This document shows, piece after piece, positions 1-12,508 of a stretch of 64,000 nt of DNA. The stretch spans positions 124,001 through 188,000 of the forward strand of contig NC_066606.1 of assembly GCF_905475345.1 (NCBI RefSeq), written 5' to 3'. Position numbers and translations under genes: made by a program. Below the pieces are notes generated by a model, which searched no databases, was not told the DNA's origin, and worked only from the letters and a program-made list of their open reading frames with translations. The stretch's first letter is position 1; every line of letters starts with the position of its first letter. The DNA is from Vespula vulgaris (Eukaryota > Arthropoda > Insecta > Hymenoptera > Vespidae).

Positions 1-3000
1 GAAGACGAAGTTTCAAATAGATCGAAATCTCGTGATTTCAATATGCGTTGCAGATCGCATCGTAGAATTATACGTCCGCGTATAGTTGTATCGTTTGGCT
101 TTTTTTCTTTTTATTGGATCTGCCACGGACCAAGTTCGATTTAAATTCGTCGACTACTCGTATCGATCTTATCGTTAGGAAAAATACGAGCGTTCGTGCC
201 GCAGATTAGATCTGCGTTTAATCCGTTCCGATCGTCGGACGTTTCTCCGTCAGTTACCGCGTAAGAGATGTAATATCCCGCTACCGTCCGTTGTATATAG
301 CTAAGTGTTATATTTGTAATATGACATCGATGTTATATTTATTTTGTATCATATAAGATAAACGATAGCCGAGGCACGATGGTACCGCGTAATTCGATAG
401 ATTTTTCGTTCGTAAACATCGAAGCTTTCCCTTACGTTATTTCGCCGAATCGACCGTAATCGGACTCGCGGTGGAGCTTCTATGTCAAACGAAATTTAGC
501 ATTCGTTTTGTGACTTTGTACGAGTCGGTATAATGTTTGAGAGAGGGAGGGGGGAGAAAGAGAGAAATACACATTTGGGAAAAGAGAGAAAAAAGAGAAA
601 CAAACACTAGTAAAAAATGTAGCTAGCAGCAACCCACTTTTTTCGCTATCAATCATCCTCGCGATGTTTGGATGGATGGGAAAAGGGAGAGGAGGGTCGA
701 GTGGAAGGGTTTTGCTTGATACGGGCTAGCGTTGATAGAAAATTCACCGATGGAAATTCGAAGGAGCAACGAGATACGTATCGAATAAGTTTCAGGAATC
801 GTTTATCAAAGTTGAAAGAATTTTTTTATTAGTAAAACTATTTCACGAGAGGCAGAAGCAGGACTTTTCGCATTTTCGAACGAAACTTCGGGTTCGAAGA
901 TCACCGATCTTAAAGTAAATTTTTAATCGTCCGAGCGTATGGCGTTTTGATTCCTTCGACGATCATCGCGGAAATAATTTGTTGATGGCGGAAACGCATC
1001 AGTCTGGTGTAACATCGAAATTTTGTTTCTTCTTCTAAGAGTAATCTCCTGGAGTTCGTCGGCTTAAAAGAAGATCAAGATCGATTAGAAAAGATCAAAT
1101 CGTTTTTCGACTTTTAACGCAAAACGTCATTAGAGTCCGGTCTGTCGATCGATCCGCGATACGCTGTTTCGTCGTATTCGCGTTTTGCGTTTATCGGTCT
1201 AAACGATAAGAAGTCATCGCGACGCTTGCGTTCACGTTCTCATTACTGCTCGACGTACATGGCTTTCTTTCGCGCTCCATCGTACGTACGTATCGCGCGA
1301 GACGAACGCCGATCTTTCAGCTTCGCTTACCTGTGCAGATATATCGGGGATTAGCTCGCGCGGGGGCGCGTACAACAAGTGCATAAGGGAGAATTCGTGC
1401 ACCAATCTCGTTCTTTGGACGCTTCGACTGTCGACCGATCGAACGATCGACCACCTATCGATCTTTCCTCTCTAATTCGGCGAACTTGGAACCGAGGTAA
1501 TCGAGAGAAGCGAACTTTTTCAAATTTTCGATTAGCGGTACCGATATCGATACTAATTCCTTCCTTTCCCCCCGAAGGAACGAACGTACTTTTTCTTTTT
1601 TTTTTTTTTTCGCGCAAGATCTTACGTCGTCAACGTAACGTTGTTTTTTTAATCGATCCTAAAATGATTTCGCGTAATTCCTTTCCTTCGTCGAAGATAC
1701 GTTATGTCCAAAGTATTCTTTTCTATTTTCCTTTTTTCTTTTTTCCCTTTTTTTTCTTTTTCTTTTTTTTGAAATCGTTATCAAACGTCCCGCTTACGAG
1801 ACTCTTTTGCCAAGTTAATCCGTTTCGTTTCATAAAGTTTCGGTCGTCGTTATTCGAGCTAATTCGAGTACGCACGCGCGCATTTTCCGAACCGCCATTC
1901 GTGTCTCCGCATATTTTTTAAGTCATGATTTTGGGACAAACGTTAACTCCGTTGCGCGCTTGCGTTCGTACTACGTCGACGTATATTCTCGCTTTGTTTC
2001 GTGTGAAACCATCGCGGTCTATGCATTTTAATCATAGTTCATTTGCGAGGGAAAGAATTATGTTAGACAGTGTGACGTTACGTTAATATAAAGTACAACG
2101 TGGAAAAGGAAAAAAAGAAGGTAACCTGGACCAAAAAGTGTCATTATTATTCGACCAATTTTTGAAATTAGGGCATTTTAATTATTCCGTTTTCTTCCGC
2201 GATGAAATTTTACGGGCTAGATCTTACGCGATAGACCGAATCTATACGTTCATCGGTCCGTTTATGGTTTAGGTTCGTGCGAACGATTATCGAACGTGTG
2301 ATAATTTTGACGGTTATCGAGCGGGATGATCATCGTCGTTCGAATTCGTCGTCGCTCACGTTCTTCGTTGTTTGCAAGAAGAAGGATAGAAATTTCATCG
2401 ACTGTATTTTTCCGTTCGTCCCCGGTAAGGTGATTATTTCTTTCGCTGTCAACGATCGGAGGAGTCTTTGAATTTCATGAAATCGTTATTCACGTCCGGG
2501 TTTACTTCGGGATCGATACTAGTCTATGATGACGTCTCTTTCTCTTACCCTTTCTCTTTCATCCTTCTCTTCACTGTTATTTTTTCTCTCGTCGCCGAAC
2601 GATTAATTTCAACGAGCCGCGCCGACTGAATTTTAATTGATACGAAGCACCGTACCTTCGCGGTTTAGCACGATCTTAACGAATTTAACGATCCGCGCGT
2701 TTCCTCGTATTCGAGATATTTTCACAAGAGATCCGTACTACTTTTGTCTTTTCAACCACGTGCTCTTCGTCGGACCGTACACGCGGAGAAGAAAGACACG
2801 GAAAGAGGAAGGAAAGACATTTCTCTCGAAGAAGAAACGACGATCGGCCGTTCCCACCTCCCGAGTCCCGTCCGCTGAATATGCATGAAACAATCGCATA
2901 TCTCATGCAATTAGCCGAAGTAAATCTTTTTGCATTTTCTCTCGTCGTCCATTTCTCTCCCTCCCTTTATATATATATATACACACCCACACAAGTACGC

Positions 3001-3068
3001 ACACCCATCCTACGCGCGTTAGGTATATCTCCATCTCTTCTTTCTTCTCTCTCCCGTTTCTATGGGCC
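1..3068. other. Non-coding stretch, no gene seen
   Basis: No frame here has coding character. The longest (1379-1921 +) is rich in Arg, Ser and Phe and runs through T-rich tracts at 1589-1610 and 1722-1770. A purine-rich tract lies at 539-605. Near 2881-2935 the composition changes and ATGCAT/ATGCAA motifs appear, which may be a short constrained element. I see no splice pairs linking open frames. Confidence 0.7.
2972..2998. repeat. (TA)n/(CA)n tract
   Basis: A short run of TA units passes into ACACACCCACACA. It is imperfect and marks the start of a low-complexity stretch just before the ACGA array. Confidence 0.8.
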
Positions 3069-3168
3069 AACGAACGAACGACCGACCAACGAACGAACGA
3101 ACGAACGAACGAACGAACGAACGAACGAACGAACCAACGAACGAATGGACGGCCGAACGAACGAACGC
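3069..3168. repeat. (ACGA)n tetranucleotide array, imperfect
   Basis: About 100 bp of ACGA units, perfect in the middle and with ACC and ATGG interruptions at the edges. Both strands are open across it (Thr-Asn-Glu-Arg repeats on +, Arg-Ser-Phe-Val on -) only because the unit has no stop codon in those frames. Confidence 0.95.
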
Positions 3169-4537
3169 TTGGAAAAGTTCGCTCTAATCAGAGCGCATTT
3201 GTAATTTCCACGGGCATTCGTCGTCGATGCAAATTGCATTTTGAACATCGCGGACGGACAGGCCGATTCGTCGCCCGATAAAATCACGCTCGTTGTTCTT
3301 CGTCGTTGTACTTTTTGTTTCTACGTGCTATCCGAGTCTAAATACGGAAAGAACTTGGCGAATACGAGCTGCCGCTTTATCGCGTATTACCATCCGCCTC
3401 GCCTTTTACGACTATCATAAAGTTTCTAAAGCGGCACAAACAAGCCGAGTTGGTATCCTAAAAATGTATACATATTTTACGGTAACTCGCCTTAAAGCGT
3501 ACATACATATCCTCTTTACGACTCCCATCATTTATATCGTAAAAGACGAAACTATATACCGTTTGGTTTAGTTACTCTTAATAAGAGCCAACTTTGATTT
3601 TTAATTCAATCGCGAACGAAACTTTTTTCACGCTTTCAAATATATTTTAACGTTTAATTGAATTTATATGATACCATCATACATCTCTTTCTCGTTTATG
3701 ATATTAGGAATTTATCTTACAAACAAGTATCAGCCAATTTCGGCTTGGAGTTAAAAGGCCAGGGTGTGCTTTCTTTTCTTTCTCTCTTCTTACAGTATCA
3801 CGCAGAGCGTTAGGAATGTACAGTGGCGAACTTATTTGTAAGGGATGCGACAGAGATTTAATAACGTTGGACATTCGGCTAGAAAATATTTTATTGATTC
3901 CGCAAATATTTTCGTAGCGTGACGAAGCAGGTAGCATCGGGCTTTTTTTCCATTTTTTTTCTTTCTCTCGACGGTTCTCTTTTTCTTCGTCGCTTGCTTA
4001 AGAGATAGAAAGGACGAAAGAGGGAAAGCACTCGGCGTCTCATCTTGGATGTGTTCTCAGGAAACATCGCGAACGACGGTAGCTCGACGGAGACTGCGTT
4101 AAAATCTACTTCTTTTCGCACCTCGTTGTTTCTGTTAACCAAGATTCGTTCGTCCAAAGAAAAAATAATAAGACGATCGACGGTTAAAATAACGAACGAA
4201 CTAGTTGCTCCTAAGAAAACCATTTCTCGCAAGCTTCCTCTTTTAATATTTTTGTAATACGTAATTGTCGATAAAAAATAAGAGATATAAAAATAATGGA
4301 AAAAAGAGGTCAAAAAATTCTCCCAAAGTAGAACTCGAGGAAGTTGGCCAAAGCTCTGATGGAAAAGTAAAAGTGGCACGAACGAAAGGCAAAGCGAGAA
4401 AGGAAAATCGAAAAGGTCGACTCACCAGGAAGAAGCGACGGAAGAAACTAGTACGCTTCGTAAAATTCGCGAAAGCTTCGATTCTATGGAGGTTTCAGTT
4501 TTCCGAAAGACTGTTCCTCTTTCTTTTTCTTTTTTTT

Positions 4538-4564
4538 TCGTCGTCGTCGTCGTCGTCGTCGTCG
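4538..4564. repeat. (TCG)9 trinucleotide array
   Basis: Nine perfect TCG units follow a T-rich run. This is a CpG-containing trinucleotide microsatellite. Confidence 0.95.
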
Positions 4565-5356
4565 CGAAAAAAGTCCATCGGATTACGTCAGGATGGAACC
4601 GGAAGTTCCTTTTGGATCCGCGAGTCGCAAAGCACCGAGCTTGCCTCGCTCGGTGCCGAAAGTCTTTTAGAAGTTCGATTGAACTCGACAGAGCGGCGCG
4701 TGCTGGCAAAACAATGGTCGTAGGAAAATGATACCGTTATGAAGACGGATCAAATGAAAACGCAAGGAGACTTGAGAATTTAGAAATTCGAGGAAGCGCG
4801 TGTCATCTCGTTCTATTCCTTCTATTCTTTCTATCTCTCTCGATCTCATTCATTTAATGCCGTTGTGACGTCGAAACCGATAAAGGGCGGCCCTATTCGC
4901 GAGGAAGAGAAGCAAAGTTTTTCTTTTGTCTCACGGTACGATGCCATTAAATGGAGCGTGTCGCGTCGTTCTCCCTCGACGGAGTCGCTCCTGATGAAAT
5001 GGACACGCTTCTATCGCTGAACAGAAACGGGGGCGTGAGAGAAAGGGAGAGGCGGGAGGAGGAGAGGAGGGAGAAAAGGGAAAGAGCTACGGGCGTTGTC
5101 TTGCTATTTCGTTAGGACGAAGAGTTCGAAAGTTCACGAGTTCGAATCCCGTGAATTCCAACTGGAAACACTAGTCTTTCTTCCTAGTATCGTCGAAAGA
5201 TCGTTTCCAGTCACGCTACTTTCCTTTCCGAATACAATTTTCGTTCGTCTTACGTCGGATCGTTCAACGTCGACGCGCGTGAGATTTTTACATATTTTAC
5301 GACGACAGGATGCTTCCACTTTTTTATTTTCCACTCGAGTCATTCGGCGATTAAAC

Positions 5357-5381
5357 GACGGTTATCCAGCTGGTAACCGTC
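5357..5381. repeat. 25-bp near-perfect palindrome
   Basis: Arms GACGGTTA (5357-5364) and TAACCGTC (5374-5381) flank CCAGCTGG (5366-5373), itself a perfect palindrome. A single unpaired T lies at 5365. The centre is a CAGCTG E-box. Confidence 0.9.
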
Positions 5382-6585
5382 TCGACGAGCGTTTAAGAGA
5401 ATTCCATAAAAATTTAAAAATGGCAGTGCGCACGGGAGTACAAAGTAAGAGCTATCACTGCCGATTTGAAAGTCTAAAAGAGAATTACTTGTTTATGAGA
5501 AGGCGAGGTCCGAGCTTTTCACCGCGATACACAGCAGCAGCACCTGTTGGAATACAAAGCCAGTGGAGTGCAGTCATCTCCGCTTTCGTTCGTAAATAAG
5601 TGAAAGATGTTAACGACCGACTGCAGTAATCCTTTAAAAGCTTTTCTAAAAGTACGGATTTCTATTATAATTCACGTAGCCTCTTTTTTCGTCGAGCGAC
5701 AGATACATCTTTATACCGGCGAACGAAAGAGGGACAGTCGCGAACGTACATTCTCTTGGCAACAACGACTTTTCTTTCAACTTGCTCGATCGAGTAACCA
5801 TCAAAGACCAGCCATAACCGTGCTAGAGGATGAAGCAGAAAGACAAAGCGTACAAACTTCGTTAAAATAAAATTAATCGAGTTCGATCGATCGTTTTTTC
5901 GATTTCCGATAGAATTTATCAAATGCCAAGTTTATGTATTTGCTTGTTTGCAAAATCGATTTTCGTTCGGATTGTAATTGTTTTACAATGCGCGATGTTG
6001 TATCTCGATCGTTTTGTCAATTTAATCGTAACGAGGACGTGCCGAGGAAACCATTTACCGATCTACGGACTTTCCTACCAATTGATATTCCATCGTTTTT
6101 ATTCCTTTGCCGCGTTACAAGTCGAATTCTCTTTAGAGGAAAAAAAAAAGAAAAAGAAAAATCTGCGATGATGTATTTTTATTGCACTATCACGTAGCGT
6201 TCTATTCGACTTATGTCGGTCATAGATCCTCTCTCTCTACGAGCGCACGTACATATTTACACTCGAATGCACGATTACGCTGACAAAACTATCGGTTTCA
6301 CGCTTTTCTACTTTGTATCGTAATCCGCGGGTATGTGTGCGAATCGAAGATATCAAAGTCACAGGTGCGTGTATACACTCGAAAAGATGGTACTCGTACG
6401 TGATAACAACGTGATAGAAACGATAAATGTCCTTACAGTGAATAAATTCAAATCGATCCGCTATAAAACAGTTTGGCACTTTTTTACGTTTCTCGACGGT
6501 TTTACGAGAAAGCTGCTACAACGATCCAGCGATCGATAGGACGTTGTTAGGAAAATAAGACGAGTAGGTCGATCGCGACGTCTGA

Positions 6586-6589
<4 letters not shown>

Positions 6590-6633
<44 letters not shown>
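6590..6633. repeat. (CT)n microsatellite
   Basis: About 21 perfect CT units. On the other strand this is GAGAG, the core bound by GAGA-factor type proteins in insects. Confidence 0.95.
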
Positions 6634-6635
<2 letters not shown>

Positions 6636-7099
6636 TTTGATTTCGAAGATTCTCGGTTAACGCTTTCTTAGGTCAAGCACCGGTCGATGAAGTTCCTCCT
6701 CACCGTCGCGATCGCTTCTATGCTTTTCCACGATAATTATGTCGTCGGGCGAGGTACACGGAAGGACTAACATAACGATCGATTTTCCATAATTTAACTT
6801 CGCACCGCTAATCGATCGACGTAAGACAGAATTAGTTCGCTCCCTCTGGATGCTTGGAATATGTCGGACGAAAGGTTCGTGGTCGGTCGATCGGCCGGTG
6901 GAGATTCTTCGAACGATTAACCTTTTTCCTCGATTTATCCTTTTTGCGGTAGAATTTCTATTTTATGACGTCATTCGTAGAAGAGAGATACAGAGAAGCA
7001 AGCAGAGTCGTCGGACTGGATCGAGTCCGCTGAAACGAGTTTATATGCGAGAGGAAAGTTTGTAGCTGCGTCTCTCTCTCGCCCTCTCTTCTTTGCCAG

Positions 7100-7195
7100 C
7101 GAATGGCTGCTAGCTTCCATGCACCCTGTCATAGTTTATTCGTTTCCATGCACCCTGTTTGCTTTCAGCTCGCAACAGCTGCAGCACGTAGCCTC
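7100..7195. promoter_or_regulatory. Candidate regulatory block with 15-bp direct repeat and E-box
   Basis: The 15-mer TTCCATGCACCCTGT occurs exactly at 7115-7129 and again at 7144-7158, starts 29 bp apart. A CAGCTG E-box follows at 7176-7181. The block is less CpG-rich than its surroundings. Function is inferred from motif density only. Confidence 0.3.
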
Positions 7196-8566
7196 GCTCT
7201 ACTCTCGCACTTTCGTCGAGAATTACGACGATTTGGAAAAATCGCGTTTGCATGTTTAAGCCAACCGCGAACTCTTCTCGTCCTTTCGACGAAAGGCACT
7301 CTCCGTGGCCTTTCAGCGATTCGCCTTTTCGGTCACCACTTTCGATGTAAATTATATCGAAACGCTTGTTGTGCGCTTGTACAACGAAACGAATTACGAT
7401 TGCTTTCGCTCGAAACTTTTATTTTTCAAAGGAAATACGAAGTAGGCACAGGAAGATGTTTCGTTTCGATGCGATTGTTTTTCGTATCTATGTAAAGGGA
7501 TGAAAAAAAAGTATGTGTATAGAAAAAGAGAAAAAAGTAAGAAGAGGAGACGGAGAAAGTTTTCCACTCTCGTAAAAGAAATTTACGGAGGATCGTACGT
7601 GTCTTTCGAAAGCCGCAAGACTTTGGAGCATTCCTCATAGGAAGGATACCGTAGAAATCTGATTTATAATTCGGATCGTGGTAGGGAATTATTAATGCGA
7701 AAAGTTTGCGACGATCGGATCTCGTCTGCCTTCGAAATCGTGCGAGACGATGCCTCGTGTATGGTCTTCCTTCCCTCTTCGTTTTAAGAAGTAAAAAGAG
7801 GGGAGAAAGGACAAGATGAAAAAAAAGTAAACTGGGAGGAGTAAAGAAAAAAAAAAGAACAATATCTCGTGGATGTTTACGGTAACGCGGACCGAATTCT
7901 TCGATCGAATCCGGATATTGCCGTCTGCTAAGAATTTTCCAAGTCGAGTTTGTACTTACCTTCGAAGTAGCGCGAGCATAAACGTTCCGACGGCACACTT
8001 GTAGAGTTTTGTCGTTCAACTTCCTACCCTTTCTCTCTCCCTCTCTGTCTGTCTCTCTGTTCGTATATGCGAGTCATCTCCCGTTTACGGTACGTTAGAG
8101 TTTCTCAAGATTTCGCTCGACCGAAAGTAATTAAATCCGTGGTATAGCAAATTCTATCCTCTATTTCTATATGCGAAGTAATGAAATTGCACGTAATATG
8201 AAACAGATGCTCCTTGTCTCGGAGAAATTCAATACGATATCGATATCGGTCCTCGAAAGAAATTGAGCGAAAAAAGCGATTAAAGACGGAGAAAATTTTT
8301 TTCTCTGGATACATCATCGTTTGCCGGTGATCGATTTTCCCTCACAATTTTCAGTTTCATCTACGTAATCACGATGCCACGATAAATAACGTTCGCGTTG
8401 CACTATATCGAAAGAGCACCAGGCATTTAGTATCGTCCCTATCGCTCGCGTTCGTCTCTCGAACAATGGAGTAATTAAATTTTGATTAATCGATTCGTTC
8501 CTTTATGCAGAAATGATCATTACGGCGGTCACTGTTGGCCCAGCGTATACCGTATATATCATATAT

Positions 8567-8578
8567 TATATACGCACG

Positions 8579-8612
<34 letters not shown>

Positions 8613-8619
8613 CGCGTAT
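8567..8619. repeat. Alternating pyrimidine-purine tract with (TA)13
   Basis: 53 bp alternate strictly between pyrimidine and purine: a TACGCACG start, thirteen TA units at 8579-8604, then CACACACGCGCG. Such tracts unwind easily and may form cruciform or Z-type DNA. Confidence 0.9.
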
Positions 8620-9029
8620 TTGCATAGGTGCACACGCGCACGCACAGAGGCGCGAATGTACCGATTTGACGCGAGATCGTGACTCCTAGTGAAAAATGTG
8701 TGGACGATTCGTCGGCGAGTCAACGGACGAGTCCGAGCTTGCTACCCGTTAAAAACATATCGATTCTTGGTGTATATCGTAACTTGTTAGTTATCGTAAC
8801 ATTTTGTTACAACCGTCCTTTAACGGAAAAGATATGGAAGAAGAATTCGTCGGAATAATCAGTTTGATCGATCAAGCTTTTTTTCTCATCCGTATCAGGC
8901 AGAGTCTTTCCTTTTTCTTTCTCCTTTCCTCCTCTCCTTCCTCGATCCTCCGTCCTCGCGCAACGACGAATATCTTCTCCCTTTGGCGAGTTCCACTCTC
9001 GCTCTCTCTTACTTGGGGGTTTTACCTCG

Positions 9030-9190
9030 CCGAATCAGCGAACGTGGATAAATGCCACATAATCCGACTGCCTCTGATTGCTTCGTGGCGGAGCCGAGGT
9101 TATCGTCAAATCCGCATGGAGACCTCCATGTCTGGTATTCGGTATCGAGCTCGATGTACATACATAGTTAACTCAAAACCTAGGCCACCG
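9030..9190. promoter_or_regulatory. Candidate constrained non-coding block
   Basis: A mixed, non-repetitive stretch with few TCGA words compared with its flanks. It contains a 16-bp inverted repeat, CATGGAG-AC-CTCCATG, at 9115-9130. No exon structure is apparent. Confidence 0.25.
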
Positions 9191-9212
9191 CATAGGATGC
9201 CAGATCGAGACG

Positions 9213-9243
9213 CGAACGTTCGTCGAAGAAGAACGAACGTTCG
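9213..9243. repeat. Inverted repeat with 11-bp arms
   Basis: CGAACGTTCGT (9213-9223) pairs with ACGAACGTTCG (9233-9243) across a 9-base loop. Both arms are built from the common word CGAACGTTCG, so chance is likelier than for a mixed sequence. Confidence 0.85.
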
Positions 9244-10686
9244 TTTTATTCGTTCGTTTTCGAGGGGGTGGAAACATTCTGAAAATGTATTCGGTTATAT
9301 TTTATTATTTCGCGATTCGAAAAGACGAGAGATATGGTAGAATCGAGGGCGAATCGATAAATGGAATAAACTTTCCTTTTTTCCCCTCTTTCTTCTTTTT
9401 TTTGCAGATCGTATTTTTATACACCTACGTAGGTACACGGATATCCCGGCTACGCGTATATAATATATTCTGTGAGAAAAAGTTAAAAAATATAGGGACA
9501 ATATATTTCGTACTGTCGCATCCATTATCAGTACATATTCCGTATTTTCGTTTCGTCGGGAGAAAGAGAGCGGTCGAGAAAGATTATTATGCGGTTACCC
9601 GATGAGCGCGGGCACGAGCTAGAGACGCGCCCGTCGAGTTTCTCTCAACGGAGCGAACAGAGAAAACGGAGAAAGTTGCTCCTCCGACGTACGGTCGCGA
9701 AAATATTTCGAGAAGTCACGGCATCGTAATTAAAAGTGCGCTCCGTGGTCCCATCGGCTTAAAGCTTTTACCGGCTAATTAAAATTTTCCCGAAACGGCA
9801 CGGCATAGAGATTTTTTTCTCGGCCGACGAGAATGAGAACCGGCAGAAAGCCACGGAGAATCGAATGAAATAAGCGAACGTCGTATTTTTGCGACGACAA
9901 TCGAAGACCTTCTCCGTTTTCTTTCCCGTATCCGTCGACAGCGTCTGCGCGCACGGTAACGGAAGATTCTCGGAAAAGTAATTGCTTTTGGGGATTTCCT
10001 TTTCTTCTTTTTCTAATCGCACCTAGGAAATCTAAAATCAATCACACGTATAATAAAGTTGTCGAGGTGCTTTCTCTAAAGGCTGTTTATAGAGGAACGT
10101 ACGTATCCACGTACAACGTCCGCGAGAAAGAGCCGAGAAATAAAATTGTCGGGGAAATCCCTGAGGCGAGACTGAAAGAGCGGGATAGGGGAGGGTAAGG
10201 GGGCGGGGAACACGACTCGTTCAAAGCTCGCGCTAAAAGGAACGTCCGGAATTGGTTAATTGAATCCTTTCTAGTAGCTCGTAACGGCGGAAATTCGCAT
10301 GACGCGTATTTGCCGAGTTTCTGCGAATCAATCGTCCGCCCTCGCAGCGTATCTGATATCGATGGATAAACAGTACCGAGAAATTTGTTTTTTCGACGAG
10401 TCGAACTCTCCCTCGATCGAACGGCACGCAAACGTTTTCCCGAAGGAGAGAGAGAGAGAGACATTTCGTTAGAAAGCATCGGCATAGAATCGGTCCAGCG
10501 GAGATACTTTTAATGCACAATATTAGAATCGAGTCGGTACGAGCGAAGGATCAATCGCAAATTGAAGGGAACGAAGGAATCGAAGGACCCTGCGAAGAAG
10601 AGAGCAAAATCGGTCGCTCCGGTCGCTTTCGTCCGTCGATTCGGGCGATCGGACGGACGAGACGGCGTCCTTTCGAACAAATCGTA

Positions 10687-10720
10687 GGGTCGATCGTGGG
10701 GTCGATCGTGGGGTCGATCG
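10687..10720. repeat. 12-bp tandem repeat, three copies
   Basis: The unit GGGTCGATCGTG occurs perfectly at 10687-10698 and 10699-10710. A third copy follows with its last two bases changed. It is a small minisatellite. Confidence 0.9.
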
Positions 10721-12424
10721 CAGAGCTCGCTCGAAAACACGTATGTAGCTAGAAGGACGGTACGTCGATTATCGAAACGTCTGTTTTCCGATCGAGCGAT
10801 TATTCGTGCCAAACGACGCATTCAGAACACGTGTTCGCGCTCGCACTTACACGGTTATACGGCGCGAAGCGACGGTGGTTGGCGGGTAAGCTCATTGTAT
10901 GCCATTGATTTCGCTGTTGGAGGATAAACTGGCTAATGATTCTCGCCCGAATGAAATTCGATTCCATTAAAACTTCCATACGAGCCAACGGCAACGGGAC
11001 TTTTTCCCACGATGCTATTCCGACTCGCGTTCGCACAGTCTTCAACGTAGTATTCATCAAAATTTATATTTCCATCGAATATAGATAAATGTAGATAAAT
11101 ATATAGATATTGTTTATCGAAAACAATATTACCCAACGACAATAAGCAATGCGAAATGGCTTTACCACACGTCGATGTTCTCAATCGACGATCGATCTTG
11201 GCTAGAGGATAAACGATTTTAATTCGGTCGATCCCGGTAAACCGGTAGGTCGATCAAAATCTGATATCCCGGTGGGCCAATCGGCATTGCGTTCGCGAGC
11301 GACGTCGCGAGTGTTATGTAAATTTTTATCGATACGCCTGTCCCGCATTTCCCCGTCCATCGGGTGTTGTCCACCCTCTCGCCTATCTCCTTCGAATATC
11401 GATCGCTGTTAGCCTTTTTCTGTTATTTCGCTTCACAAAATGCCGCGAATTAAAAGGAATTAAATCACGGCCGTGGCGTTCGAATTTGAATTTTTTTTCC
11501 AAACGGAATCGCGACCTTTCCCAAAGCTTTTTTCAACGAAACCTTCAACGTTTCGACGAAGCACGTCGATTCAAAACTAAACGAAACGTCGACGGTGGAA
11601 CGATAGGCTCCGCATTTTTTCGCGATTCGAAACGTCAAGCTTTAAGATTAACGATGGCTTCGTTTTATTGATAAGCTACCAGCTTTTTGCCTCTCTCTCT
11701 CTCTCTTCTTTAAAACGAGTAAAAGCGGATACTCGCCGAGGAAGAAATCTACCCCCCCCCCTCTCTCTCTCTCCTTTTTTTTGCCTTCGTAGAGCTTGGT
11801 AGGAAATCAATCGTGAGCAGTACGTTGTGTTTCTTTTCTCGTTACTTCCTGACGAGGAAACTGCTGCCATAAGGTCTCGTTCGAGGATACGGAGTAGTAA
11901 TATGAAAGAAATCCCCGAAGGTGGATATCGTCGGCGGTGGCCGTTTTTCCTTCGAATCCAAGTACCAACCCTCTTTATCTCTCGACGTTCATCCCGTGGG
12001 GATGCAAAGTGCGAGTCAGTCGTCGGATCGATTTCAATTTGGGCTACGAATTCCAGCCGCGAGAGAGTTGGACGATGAGAGAGAGAGAGTCTCCGTCCAA
12101 CCGTAATTGAATTAAAAGATTGTCGCGAAGAAGATAGGCAAGAAAAATCACCGAGCGTGGAAAGAAAGAGAAAAGGAAAATCGATCGAGGGACGTTTCGA
12201 TTTTTGATTTTATCGAGACTCCGTTATTATTCCGTCTCTTTGAAAACTGATCTAATTTTCCGTTCGATTAATCAAAGTCTAATCCGTTGGATCGAATAAA
12301 TAGGCGTGCGTTATAGGGGCAGTTTTGAAGCGTAAATCCATCCAGCCGAATTGTGTCGATATAACCATTATATAACGAGCTTCGTTCGTCAACGACTCGT
12401 TTCCTTCCATTAGCCGGGAAAAAA

Positions 12425-12440
12425 GGGAGGGGAGGGAGGG
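12425..12440 (+). other. G-quadruplex motif, + strand
   Basis: GGG-A-GGGG-A-GGG-A-GGG: four G runs separated by single A loops, the most stable loop class for a quadruplex. A second G-rich stretch with three long runs lies at 12510-12522. Confidence 0.7.
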
Positions 12441-12488
12441 AGTGAGTAGGAGATAATTAAAAATATTATGGAATTGTGTATTTATACA

Positions 12489-12508
12489 GAGAGAGAGAGA
12501 GAGAGAGG
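12489..12508. repeat. (GA)n microsatellite
   Basis: About ten GA units directly before a G-rich stretch. Confidence 0.9.

Larger units (their letters stand above)
3169..7100. other. Non-coding stretch with short repeats and a palindrome
   Basis: Beyond the TCG array, the CT array and the 25-bp palindrome listed separately, this holds a purine-rich tract at 5029-5086. It also holds a 7-bp inverted repeat (GGCAGTG/CACTGCC) near 5420-5465. The 167-codon open frame at 5096-5599 matches no protein family I know and crosses these structures. A perfect TGACGTCA occurs at 6966-6973. No gene is supported. Confidence 0.65.

Noticed and set aside
3069..3168. Apparent Thr-Asn-Glu-Arg repeat protein
   Set aside because: It is the translation of an ACGA microsatellite with no coding context.
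5120..5160. tRNA-like B box (GAGTTCGAATCCCGTG)
   Set aside because: The T-arm would have a mismatch, and no matching acceptor strand or A box lies about 50-60 bases upstream.
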